A stretch of DNA of 64,000 bases from Glandiceps talaboti. Its lineage: Eukaryota > Hemichordata > Enteropneusta > Spengelidae. Where the stretch lies: positions 930,001 to 994,000 of the forward strand of contig NC_135550.1 in assembly GCF_964340395.1 (NCBI RefSeq), given 5' to 3'. Numbering within the stretch: position 1 is the first letter of the stretch; every line of letters starts with the position of its first letter. Under the pieces are notes generated by a model. That model made no database searches. It was not told the origin of the DNA and was given only the letters and a program-made list of their open reading frames with translations. Positions 47,355 through 58,800 of this stretch are shown piece after piece. The position numbers were made by a program, and so were the translations under genes.

Positions 47355-47583
47355 AATTTGCTGTATTAGTCTCATAACTATGTTAAATGTATCTTTGCTG
47401 TATTAGTCTCATAACTATGTTAAATGTATCTTTGCTGTATTAGTCTCATAACTATGTTAAATGTATCTTTGCTGTATTAGTCTCATAACTATGTTAAATG
47501 TATTTGCATCCCTGCTACTCACAATTTGCTGTATTAGTCTCATAACTATGTTAAATGTATCTTTGCATCCCTGCTACTCACAA
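47355..47583 (+). repeat. 37-bp tandem repeat, five copies
   Basis: The unit TTTGCTGTATTAGTCTCATA-ACTATGTTAAATGTATC recurs from 47,357 to about 47,560. The last two copies also carry TTTGCATCCCTGCTACTCAC. It lies in the intron between the two LRR exons. Confidence 0.8.
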
Positions 47584-47710
47584 TTTTAAGAGAAAGCATG
47601 TTTACAATTTTTTAATTTCCCATTTACAATGCACACTATGTCTGTACTGCATAAACTCGGTGAGTGTGTATATATATATTATAACTATACTGATCTTCAG
47701 CCATACATAC

Positions 47711-47874
47711 CTTTGACAATCAAAGTTTGTAGCATTTGTAGCTTTCCAAGTGACCTGGGTATTAAACTTGTTAATCTTGTTACTACCAACATTCAAAATC
47801 TGTAGATTCTGCATTTCTCCTATTTCATTCGGTACATGTAGTTCAGTAAATCCATTGTTGTGCAAATCAAGTAT
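47711..47874 (-). pseudogene. LRSAM1: LRSAM1-like exon: leucine-rich repeats, 1-nt frameshift
   Basis: Acceptor ttacag precedes 47,874, after a branch-point-like ttaac and a pyrimidine tract. The donor is AAAG|gtatgt at 47,710. The exon starts in phase 0 with ILDLHNNGFTEL, followed by EIGEMQNLQILNVGSNKI. That matches the LDLHxNxL...LQVLNV pattern of LRSAM1 repeats. After NKI the frame is lost: removing one A from TTAACAAG (about 47,772-47,779) restores PRSLGKLQMLQTLIVKG, the next repeat, which runs in the right phase into the 47,035 exon. Without the extra base the exon is 54 codons plus one base, as the next acceptor requires. Confidence 0.7.
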
Positions 47875-48743
47875 CTGTAAGTTTAAACAGTAAGTAGAAC
47901 AGTTAATGTTAAAACCCAATGTTTCAATCCTGTGTTCTTAACAGTGACACCACAGCATCATTCTTTTGTTCTGGATCAATTCTTTTAAGAAATCAAATAA
48001 TAATATATCGCTACCTGACAACTGTCTTTAATTCACATCCAAATTTTAATTCTAACGATCTGACATTGGCCTTGAAATCTACACATACATGATGAAACAG
48101 GCAGATATCATGTGTTGTTTTAGAAACCCAGTCAGATAGCGAAGCCAGCAAAGGTCACAACAAAGATGGCATCCCCCAGCACTAAGATTGGGAAGGGAAG
48201 ATGCCCCTCCAAGCACACTCGCCAACGGACAAACATGTGTCACATTATGCACCTAGTAGCGATACAAAAACCTTACTACTATGTGAAACACCAGGAGAAT
48301 CAACCAATTATGGAATAAAAGAACATGAAAATACGACAATATCACCAATTAGCAAACTCAGTGACCAATCCCCTATGAAAGCAGCTCTGCTCAGCAAAGC
48401 AAGGAATCTTGTACAACGAAAAGAAACAGAATTCCTAGAGACAATACAAGATATTGAAACCAGCTTCATAAGCCTGACAGATAAAATAGACAATGTCAAA
48501 CAAGATGAACTGAACATTCAGGCTAAAATTAAATCACAGGAGAAACTTGTTTGGATTTCAAATGGATATGCAGGACATAAAATTATCTGTTGAGAAAATA
48601 CAGTCAGATATCAACAATAATAATAAAGAAATAGCTGCCAATAAGAAAAACACTAACAAAATTCAGGAAACACAACAGCATTCTAAGCATGCTAAAAACT
48701 ATCCTGAACACACATGTGATAAACAAACACATGATGGTGGACG

Positions 48744-49800
48744 GGGAAATAATAATAATAATAATAATAATATTTATTTCTTTTATAGCGCCTTACATAA
48801 TCAAAGAAAATCTCAATGCGCTTCACACAAACACTATATAAAAAAATCAAATATAAAAAAAACCATTACATTTGTAAAAATCACTAATACTCGTGCACAT
48901 TCATTTAAAATTAGACATTTGGTTAAAATTGACAAATTGTGTAACCCAATAAATAAAACTTAAAGTCTAAAAATAAAACTTAATGTCTAAAAATTTGAAG
49001 TTACACAAAACTGCAATATTCTATGAAACAAACAAACAAACTTTCACTGTGCCCCACTGGAAAAGTATGCTTTCTGAAATAGGTGCGTTTTTAGGTTTGT
49101 TTTAAAAGTAGACAGAGAAGGTGCATTGAGAAGAGTAGGGTCAAGGGAATTCCACAATCTAGGAGCAGCTACCGAAAAAGCCCGCTTTCCATTATGCTCC
49201 TGGTTATAACGAGGTTCGACAAGTTTTGTCTTCCTGGCTTGGTGACAGTGAGAATATCTGACAGATAAGTTGGTGCTTGAGCGTGGAGACATTTATATGT
49301 AAGCATGAGAACCTTAAAATCAATTCGTTGGATGACAGGGAGCCAGTGTAACTCTTCAAGGACAGGCATTATGTGTTCAAATTTCCGAGTGCAGGTGACC
49401 AACCGGGCAGCTGAGTTCTGTATGCGTTGTAGCCGGTTGATGAGATAGTCAGGAAGATTAATGTACAAGGTGTTACAGTAGTCCAGACGTGACGTTATGA
49501 AGGCGTGAATTAATCGTTCGCTAGTTTTGCTATCTAAGACATTCCGGATACGACCAATGCGATGTAAAGCGAACGAGGCTGACTTGCAGACTTGAGTAAC
49601 TTGGTTATGGGCTAAAGCAACACTGTCAAAATAAAACCCAAGATTTCTTACAACGGGTGAAAATGGAATTTGCTTTGTTCCAACACGGAGTCCGGATAAA
49701 GGTCTATGAGATCTGAAATTCGAATGAAAATGAATTAATTCAGTTTTATTTAAATACAGACAACTACAACTGGAGATACGAAACAGCATGTTTTATATCC
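48744..49800 (-). mobile_element. Second LINE 3' end, inserted into the plus-strand LINE ORF1
   Basis: Minus-strand ORFs 49,169-49,789 and 49,044-49,292 (one frameshift between them) encode the end of a CR1/L2-type RT: NLGFYFDSVALAHNQVTQVC, then LIHAFITSRLDYCNTLYINL, RLQRIQNSAARLV, LHWLPVIQRIDFKVLMLTYK and the hallmark RAFSVAAPRLWNSL. After about 300 bp of 3'UTR it ends in (AAT)n at 48,750-48,772 (plus strand). It lies between the coiled-coil and esterase parts of the plus-strand LINE, so it is the younger insertion. Confidence 0.75.
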
Positions 49801-51445
49801 AGAGAATGAGGAATTTACAGTTACAGTTCGAGTGAGTAATAATTCTACATGGAGGTTGCCCATCCAATGCATATACAGAGGAGGGAACTGCAAGGCCATC
49901 AAGTACTAATACCTATGAAGAGAACACTGAAGTCATGCAAATTACGCCTAGTACATGCGGAGACCAACCACAATATAAAACAGTCAGTAACAAGAAAGGA
50001 GGGTACAACAGTCATTGTGGGTGACTCAACTTTGAGACACATTGACACACAGAAATTCTCGAATACCAGACATACATTCATTCAAACACTAAGTGGCAAG
50101 GGAATCAAGGAACCAACTAATTTCATAGCAGAATCTTGATTCAAAGATCCAAAAAACATTGTGCTGCATAGGATCTAATAACATAGCCAGTGGCACTCCT
50201 TTGTCAACTTTCTGCCAGAGATATGAATAGTTACTAGGTACAACACACAAGACTTACCCAGAAAACAAAGTGTTTATATCAAGTATTCTATCAAGGCTAT
50301 ACGATAACAAATTTAACCATAACATGACTAGCTTTAACTCCAAGTTGGAATTCATCGCAGGGAACGTACCTAATGTGTTCTACATCCATTCTAACTTCAA
50401 AGACAGACATAACAAAGTTAAACCTTACTTGTATGAAGACAACATTCATCCAAATGGGAAATGAACTGCCTTTCTAGTAGAAGAGATACATATATAGAGC
50501 GATAGTGACTCAAATGAGGAAAGATATTACTGATACCGAAAAACAGGAAACACATGGAACCAGGATGTATCAACCAAGGAAAAGACATTCATATACAAAT
50601 ACAAACAAAGATTCTGATTTGGAAATTCCCAGCTATAACCATTTTCACTCTTATAGATAAAAAAAAACATTTAAAAAAACATGGACAGATTCAGGAGGCG
50701 TAGGATGATACTACCGGTCTGAGTATAAATGTGGTATAAAGCAAATTACAAGACTTTATATGGGTACGGGTAGATAAAAACTTTTTCAATTAGAGAACGA
50801 TGTTTACCAATGCACTCTATACCTAAGTCCACAATACTCTAGTGTTTTTAATTGGAAGGACTCAAATTGATTTCATCTACTAGAAAAAGACAGCAAAATA
50901 TTCTCATTCTGGATCTGTAATACTAAATGGTGATCTAAGCACATACTAAAGATGAACAAGATGTCACCACATATGAGAGTCTTGACTACCCCTATGTGTC
51001 AGAAGAAAACATAAACCTCAGTAAGAGAAATGCTCAGGATACATTTAACAAAAATCATTATAGTGAACTGTTATTGGACCTATGTACTGCATCAGACCTT
51101 ATAATCCTGAATGGCAGATGCATAGGAGATAAAAGGGGTAAATTCACATGTCACCAGCCCAATGGAAGTATACGTACTGTTAACTACACAGTCAGTCAAT
51201 ATCTGTACTCAAAAATTAACTATTTTCTGGTACATGATTTAAATACAATTCTGTCTGATCACTGTCAAATTTCATTCAGTCTTCAGACAAACAGGATGAT
51301 GGCATCTGAGGCAACACGAACACAATCAATTGAAAAGAATCATGTCACTAAGCATTGCAGTAAAACAAATAGTGTTTATATATGGAATGAAGATTCTAAT
51401 ATTAATTTTTATGAAACTTTACAAAGTAATTTCTCTAATTAAACA

Positions 51446-51618
51446 TTAACCGATCTGGCTCAAAACCTAATCAGGTCTAGCTATTACCTTAAAGATTATA
51501 TATCCCAAATTTCATTACAATTGAGCCAGCCGAATTTTAGAAAATGATGACACAGACACACAGACGGACAGACAGACATTCCCATTTTAATACCTCCCGT
51601 ACCCTCACGGGAGCTAAA
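51446..51618 (-). mobile_element. Family 2 pearl-like element inserted in the LINE
   Basis: Reverse-orientation copy of the 23.58-kb element: CCTAATCAGGTCTAGCTA, CAATTGAGCCAGCCGAATTT, (CAGA)/(CGGA)n, then the hairpin end CCTCCCGTACCCTCACGGGAG. It sits between the endonuclease and the last part of the RT of the plus-strand LINE, exactly where the RT palm is missing. Confidence 0.5.
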
Positions 51619-52269
51619 AATGGCAACTAGATATTAACATAGCAAAATCAAACACAATTGTTTTTAATGAATCAGGAAAAACAATGCAGAAACATAAATT
51701 CTACCTGAACAATCTTCAAAGAGTCTCATCATACACACAAAGGTCGTGGTAGCATTTTTTTCTGATGCGTCCCTGGGACGCGTTCCTGTCAAAATTAGCG
51801 TCAAAATCCTATTACGGTTCGTCTTTTCCAAATTTGCATGCACACAGTCACTACATGTCTTTCAGATGTACACTAAATACATTACAAATGTATATACATG
51901 TACATGAACACATCAGCTAGGCATAAAGCTAAACACTACAGGAAAACTCAACAAGGCCCTGCAAGATCTAACCAACAGGGCATTGAAAGCATGTTTTAAA
52001 TTAAAACAATATCTGTTCTCAGAAGGCCAGATACCAGTAAAATTATATTTGCAAATGTTTGATGCCACCATCAGACCAATACTACTGTACTGCAGTGAGG
52101 TCTGGGCTGGTGATGTTATCAACTCCACAACAAATTTAATAAATATCACAAACCCTAGTGAACAAGTCATTGAGAATGACATAGTCCCCGCTATGATTGG
52201 GTTTTAAGGAATTATCACTACTCTGATCACGCAACAACACATGTGAACCTAAATCAAACAGACTTAGAT

Positions 52270-53128
52270 ATGTTGTGTCTGCTTGTTGGACATGGAACAT
52301 GCCTACAACAATAAAGGATGGGTCGGGTATGGGGGATCGTATCACGACGAAAATGGATATGCATATGTATGTCACAGAACACTGTCCAAGTGCCAACTTT
52401 GAATGAGATCTGTTCAAGCATGTCTGAGTTATGGCTTCGGACATAGAAAAATCGCAAACAAAATGGCTGCCAGGTGACCATATTGGATCGTATCACAACA
52501 ATTAATAATGAATATGCACATGTATGTCACAGAACACTGTCCTAATACCAACTTTGAATGAGATCTGTTAGAGCATGTCTGAGTTATGGCTTTGGACATG
52601 GAAAATTCACAAACAAAATGGCTGCTGGGCGGCCATATTGGATCGTATCATGACAACAAATGGATATGTACATGTATGTCATAGAACACTGTCCTAATAC
52701 CAACTTTGAATGAGATCTGTTCAAGCATGTCTGAGTTATGGCTTAAGTTTGGACAGAGAAAAATTGCAAATAAAATGGCTGCCAGGTGGCCATATTGGAT
52801 CGTATCACAATAACAATGATTATGCACATGTATGTCATAGAACACTGTCCTAATACTAACTTTGAATGAGATCTGTTCAAGCATGTCTGAGTTATGGCTT
52901 TGGACATGGAAAATTTGCAAACAAAATGGCTGCTAGGCGGCCATATTGGATCGTATCATGAAACAAATTGACACATATGTATGCCATTGTATGTTGCCCA
53001 TGTACCAAGTTTGAAAAAAATTGGTCCAGGCATCTCCAAGAAACGGCTGCGGACGGATGGATGGACGGACAGACAGAACCCAATCCATAAATCCCCGTCC
53101 CGGACTTTGTCCGGCGGGGGACTAAAAA
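52270..53128 (+). mobile_element. Pearl-like element (family 3) with ~165-bp core repeats
   Basis: Four to five copies of a repeat of about 150-175 bp containing TTTGAATGAGATCTGTTCAA, GCATGTCTGAGTTATGGC, AAAATGGCTGCC and CATATTGGATCGTATCA. Then comes a tetranucleotide run (GATGGATGGACGGACAGACA) and a GC-rich hairpin end (CCCCGTCCCGGACTTTGTCC, GGCGGGGG). Core repeats followed by an ACGG-type microsatellite and a conserved end closely fit the bivalve pearl element plan. Confidence 0.55.
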
Positions 53129-53129
53129 A

Positions 53130-55888
53130 TGTATAAACGATTCTGTAAATTTCTAGTCCAGGTTAGCCCCAAATCACACAATTTAGCATGTTTACTAGAA
53201 CTTGGACATACCCCCCCCCCCCATTTTATTTGGCTTAATACAAGCAGTAAAGTATTGGATAACAAGATTTAAACTGAATGCCTTCCGTAAGGGCAAAGTT
53301 TTGAGATTGTCATTCCTACAGACAATTGTTGGAATACAACAGAACCAGTGTGCGAAATAAACGCTGGTACTTCGGCCTGAGACCAACAGATTTCCGTTCG
53401 GACCGACAGTTTTTTCAGAATTACAACAACATATCGGTCCTTATGACCAGTTGAAATTTGGAGTAAATAAAAACATTTATTCAAAGATAGATCCAATTTC
53501 ACCTACATGAATCTGATCTTGTGTTACCTATTTTACTCTCGACATCTCGTTCAAGTCAAGCAACACAGAGCTAGCTTGCTATGTGTTGTTGTCAATGTTG
53601 ATACATGTAGCATGTCTACATATGACGTAGCATACAGCATTTACTTTATGAAATTATGTTAGCAAACACATGATTGGCTGAATTCTCGAATTATTTGTGT
53701 CTTGACTAATCAGAACATCTTAGACATTCAGACACATTTTACGCATTCAGCGCATGCGTCTATTTTACATAGTGTATGAAACTTTTAACGTTTTTGAGAC
53801 AGTTCCACGTTGTATTTATAAAGTATGTGGCGATATTTAGAAGGCAATAATGAGCTTCCGAAGAAGAAGACGAAAAGACAATATTTTTAAAGGCTGGTAT
53901 TAAAGCTGGTAAATGTTAGCGGGTTTCCCGATCAATTTACCAGAGTTCCCCATGTGTGTGGCCATGATCAAAACAAACTGACGGAAAACATATAAACTAC
54001 TCTGACAATGGTGTTTTAACTAATAAAGAAGGCAGGTACACTTCGTAAAATATCTCCAGTACGATACGTTTTTTTTTTGTATAAACAGTAATAGAAATGT
54101 GTAGTCTGATTGCTTTCAATTTGACGCATATGATAATGTATGTCCTGTTATGTTGTAATCAACATATAAACTTAGAAATATTGCATTTTTGTTGCCATTG
54201 TTGTATCTGGAAAAATACTGCACCAATGCCAAACACGGGTACATAGTGGATGACACAGGACAGTACAGTCAACACATCACGCTCCCATGTCAAAAAAAAA
54301 CTTGCACTGTAAGACATGATTAGCCATAGTTCTCTTCATCATAGTCAGAGTTCTTACACAAACAGTCAGAGACGATACTCAATACACCATGGTAGGGTAT
54401 ACGGGTAGGGCTTCATGGGGGGGGGGGGGGGGCTTCAGTACATATTTGTAAAGACTGAAGGAAGACGAAAACGCTCTGTGTCACTGTGTGGATGGAAATT
54501 GAAATAAAGCGAATACACAGTTTTCAAGAGGGATAGTTATGTGACAAAACTTTCTGCTATGATGAATTTGTGATGAATTTGTGGTCTAAGTTTGCCAAGG
54601 GTGGGAAATCTACATCAGCTGTTGACACAGACGATGAATCTGACTTTGGATTATGTGATTCAGAATTTAGTGAATCGTACAGAGAGTAAGGAGAGCTCTT
54701 AGAAATTGCAGATAATGTAGATTTATTGATTCATTCATTCACCCATATTATCTACAATCTATGGATCTGTATTTCTATGATGTAATGAATACATTCAGTC
54801 TCAGGCCACTATAGTCTATAGGAACAGATTAATCGAGAATGAATATTCATAGTCTCTGGGTTCATAGTTACAAATGAAAATCTCTCCTCACAGAGTAAAA
54901 AATTACTTGGTTGCGAATCCAAAATTTACTGCAAAGTTTACTTCCAAGTTGTATTTTTTGACTCTGTGAGTGGAAATTTTCAATTTTAAGAACAGATTAA
55001 TGAAATAATAGTGGATAGTAAACAATTCGTTGTACTCTCTTTTACTTTACTATATCTAAAGATATGTTGTATCATATTAAAGTTCAAAATCATTTAATCT
55101 GTAATTGGGGGGTGTAGTACAGGTCGTGAATGTGAACTGCATTGAATATGGACCAGCAGTTTTCCTTAAGGACCAGCAGTGTTTGCTACATGTCGGTCCT
55201 TATGACCAGTAGTCATTTTCCCTTAAGTTCACACACTGAACAGAACATATGCCATAAGCTATTTTTTCTTGTTGATTGCTATTTGCCCATTGCTGTTAGT
55301 GATCTCCTGGCCAACCACAACATATAATGTGAAGTTTTATAGAACGTTGTAGCATAGCACTCACCATAGAAAGAGTTTTAAAGGCAAAAAAAAAAAATTG
55401 TTTCTGGTCAGCATCCATCACTTAAGTACCCCCCTTCCCACATTAATTTTTTTCTTCCGTAAGCCAATTCAGTCTGCAGATGAAAGGGAAAACACAAAAG
55501 TAACTCTCCCTACATTAATTGCCACCAGTGAAGACAACTGCAAAACTAATTATGAACTAGCCTATGACATCTGCCCCACATACACACTTGCTGTAAAGTA
55601 CTAAATATAAAGAACAGTAACTGCAATGATAACTAGATTGATTAACATTTGTTGAGAATGTAAAAAAAAAAATAAGCACATCGTCGCACCACTTTAGACA
55701 TTGCCTGATGAAAAACTATTTTTTCCGTTTTAGTGGCCTACAAAAATATGCCAATAACTTATTAAAACTTAAAGCTACATCAATAATATTTTCAGGACAA
55801 GTGCGCTTTGGTATTGCAAATGTGTGTACCAAGTTATAATGAATTTGAAGTGTGCATTCTTGAGATATAGCCTAATTACCAAAAACTT
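53130..55888. other. Mostly gene-free stretch before the satellite
   Basis: Contains poly-C (53,212-53,222) and poly-G (54,417-54,432) runs, and GGTCCTTATGACCAGT shared between 53,434 and 55,194, suggesting a dispersed or duplicated element. A small acidic ORF lies at 54,573, and a 49-residue open stretch to a stop at 55,602 (SADERENTKVTLPTLIATSE) is of unclear meaning. Confidence 0.4.
54573..54689 (+). CDS. Short acidic ORF, uncertain
   Basis: A 38-codon frame, MNLWSKFAKGGKST, then DTDDESDFGLCDSEFSESYR, to TAA. Composition (Asp/Glu/Ser-rich with one basic patch) looks protein-like and the codons are not repetitive, so it could be a last exon or a small ORF. No homology is recognised and no clear splice partner or polyA signal was found. 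Confidence 0.2.
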   Translation: MNLWSKFAKGGKSTSAVDTDDESDFGLCDSEFSESYRE

Positions 55889-58800
55889 ATATTTGATGAG
55901 AGACTATATGAAAGTGAGAGTACATACTCTATTAGTTATCTACTACTATAGATTTGATGAGAGACTATATGAAGGTGAGAGTACATACTCTATTAGTTAT
56001 CTACTACTATAGATTTGATGAGAGACTATATGGAAGTGAGAGTACATACTCTATTAGTTATCTACTACTATAGATTTGATGAGAGACCATATGGAAGTGA
56101 GAGTACATACTCTATTAGTTATCTACTACTATAGATTTGATGAGAGACTGTATGGAAGTGAGAGTACATACTCTATTAGTTATCTACTACTATAGATTTG
56201 ATGAGAGACTATATGGAAGTGAGAGTACATACTCTATTAGTTATCTACTACTATAGATTTGATGAGAGACTATATGAAAGTGATAGTATATACTCTATTA
56301 GTTATCTACTACTATAGATTTGATGAGAGACTATATGGAAGTGAGAGTACATACTCTATTAGTTATCTACTACTATAGATTTGATGAGAGACTATATGGA
56401 AGTGAGAGTACATACTCTATTAGTTATCTACTACTATAGATTTGATGAATGACTATATGAAAGTGAGAGTACATACTCTATTAGTTATCTACTACTATAG
56501 ATTTGATGATATACTGTATGAAAGTGATAGTATATACTCTATTAGTTATCTAATACTATAGATTTGATGATATATAATATGAAAGTGATAGTAAATACTC
56601 TATTAGTTATCTACTACTATAAATGTGATGACAGACTGTATGAAAGTGATAGTATATACTCTATTAGTTATCTACTACTATAAATGTGATGACAGACTAT
56701 GAAAGTGATAGTATATACTCTATTAGTTATCTACTACTATAAATGTGATGACAGACTGTATGAAAGTGATAGTAAATACTCTATTAGTTATCTACTACTA
56801 TAGATTTGATGAGAGACTATATGGAAGTGAGAGTACATACTCTATTAGTTATCTACTACTATAGATTTGATGAGACTGTATGGAAGTGAGAGTACATACT
56901 CTATTAGTTATCTACTACTATAGATTTGATGAGAGACTATATGAAAGTGAGAGTACATACTCTATTGGTTATCTACTACTATAGATTTGATGAGAGACTG
57001 TATGGAAGTGAGAGTACATACTCTATTAGTTATCTACTACTATAGATTTGATGAGAGACCATATGGAAGTGAGAGTACATACTCTATTAGTTATCTACTA
57101 CTATAGATTTGATGAGAGACTGTATGGAAGTGAGAGTACATACTCTATTAGTTATCTACTACTATAGATTTGATGAGAGACCATATGGAAGTGAGAGTAC
57201 ATACTCTATTAGTTATCTACTACTATAGATTTGATGAGAGACTATATGGAAGTGAGAGTACATACTCTATTAGTTATCTACTACTATAGATTTGATGAGA
57301 GACTGTATGGAAGTGAGAGTACATACTCTATTAGTTATCTACTACTATAGATTTGATGACTGTATGAAAGTGAGAGTACATACTCTATTAGTTATCTACT
57401 ACTATAGATTTGATGACTGTATGAAAGTGAGAGTACATACTCTATTAGTTATCTACTACTATAAATGTGATGACAGACTGTATGAAAGTGATAGTATATA
57501 CTCTATTAGTTATCTACTACTATAGATTTGATGAGAGACTATATGGAAGTGAGAGTACATACTCTATTAGTTATATACTACTATAGATTTGATGAGAGAC
57601 TATATGGAAGTGAGAGTACATACTCTATTAGTTATCTACTACTATAGATTTGATGAGAGACTATATGGAAGTGAGAGTACATACTCTATTAGTTATCGAC
57701 TACTATAGATTTGTTGAGAGACTATATGGAAGTGAGAGTACATACTCTATTAGTTATCTACTACTATAGATTTGATGAGAGACTATGAAAGTGAGAGTAA
57801 ATACTCTATTAGTTATCTACTACTATAGATTTGATGAGAGACTATATGAAAGTGAGAGTACATACTCTATTAGTTATCGACTACTATAGATTTGATGAGA
57901 GACTATGAAAGTGAGAGTAAATACTCTATTAGTTATCTACTACTATAGATTTGATGAGAGACTGTATGAAAGTGAGAGTAAATACTCTATTAGTTATCTA
58001 CTACTATAGATTTGATGAGAGACTATATGAAAGTGAGAGTACATACTCTATTAGTTATCGACTACTATAGATTTGATGAGAGACTATGAAAGTGAGAGTA
58101 CATACTCTATTAGTTATCTACTACTATAAATGTGATGACAGACTGTATGAAAGTGAGAGTAAATACTCTATTAGTTATCTACTACTATAGATTTGATGAG
58201 AGACTATATGAAAGTGAGAGTACATACTCTATTAGTTATCGACTACTATAGATTTGATGAGAGACTATGAAAGTGAGAGTACATACTCTATTAGTTATCT
58301 ACTACTATAGATTTGATGAGAGACTATGAAAGTGAGAGTACATACTCTATTAGTTATCTACTACTATAGATTTGATGAGAGACTATATGAAAGTGAGAGT
58401 AAATACTCTATTAGTTATCTACTACTATAGATTTGATGAATGACTATATGAAAGTGAGAGTACATACTCTATTAGTTATCGACTACTATAGATTTGATGA
58501 ATGACTATATGAAAGTGAGAGTAAATACTCTATTAGTTATCTACTACTATAGATTTGATGAGAGACTGTATGGAAGTGAGAGTACATACTCTATTAGTTA
58601 TCTACTACTATAGATTTCATGAGAGACCATATGAAAGTGAGAGTAAATACTCTATTAGTTATCTACTACTATAGATTTGATGAGAGACTGTATGGAAGTG
58701 AGAGTACATACTCTATTAGTTATCGACTACTATAGATTTGATGAATGACTATATGAAAGTGAGAGTAAATAGTCTATTAGTTATCTACTACTATAGATTT

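Larger units (their letters stand above)
34800..47874 (-). pseudogene. LRSAM1: LRSAM1-like E3 ubiquitin ligase, decayed multi-exon gene
   Basis: Five exons in the correct order and orientation match the domain order of LRSAM1 (N-terminal LRRs, then coiled coil, SAM, C-terminal RING; the protein ubiquitinates TSG101 and acts in sorting and antibacterial autophagy). They are LRR exon 47,711-47,874, LRR exon 46,911-47,035, post-LRR exon 40,242-40,332, SAM exon 37,107-37,231 and RING exon 34,800-34,922. Splice phases agree across all identifiable junctions. Lesions: a 1-nt insertion in the first LRR exon, TGA at the end of the third exon, and a 2-nt (GT) slip in the SAM exon. No coiled-coil exons and no exon for the first Cys pair of the RING could be found; that interval is filled by tandem repeats and transposons. 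Introns are retained, so this is not a retrocopy. The alternative is assembly indels in a live gene, but those would not explain the missing exons. Confidence 0.7.
48120..52205 (+). mobile_element. CR1-like LINE with SGNH-esterase ORF1, broken by nested insertions
   Basis: The parts are in the expected order. 48,201-48,740: coiled coil of ORF1 (ETIQDIETSFISLTDKI, then VEKIQSDINNNNKEIAANKK), with a frameshift near 48,550. 49,810-50,463: SGNH/GDSL-type esterase domain with the GDS block (TVIVGDSTLRHIDTQKF), a VLH..GSNN-type block near 50,160-50,185 and the catalytic DxxH block (EDNIHPNGK). 50,996-51,442: C-terminal half of the AP endonuclease (ASDLIILNGRCIGDKRGKF, YTVSQYLYS, then the catalytic SDHC). 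51,636-52,200: end of RT (LDINIAKSNTIVFNESGKT; then LYLQMFDATIRPILLYCSEV). The RT palm is missing. Other elements interrupt it at about 48,744-49,800, 51,446-51,620 and 51,745-51,918. An esterase ORF1 is typical of CR1 and related clades. Confidence 0.7.
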
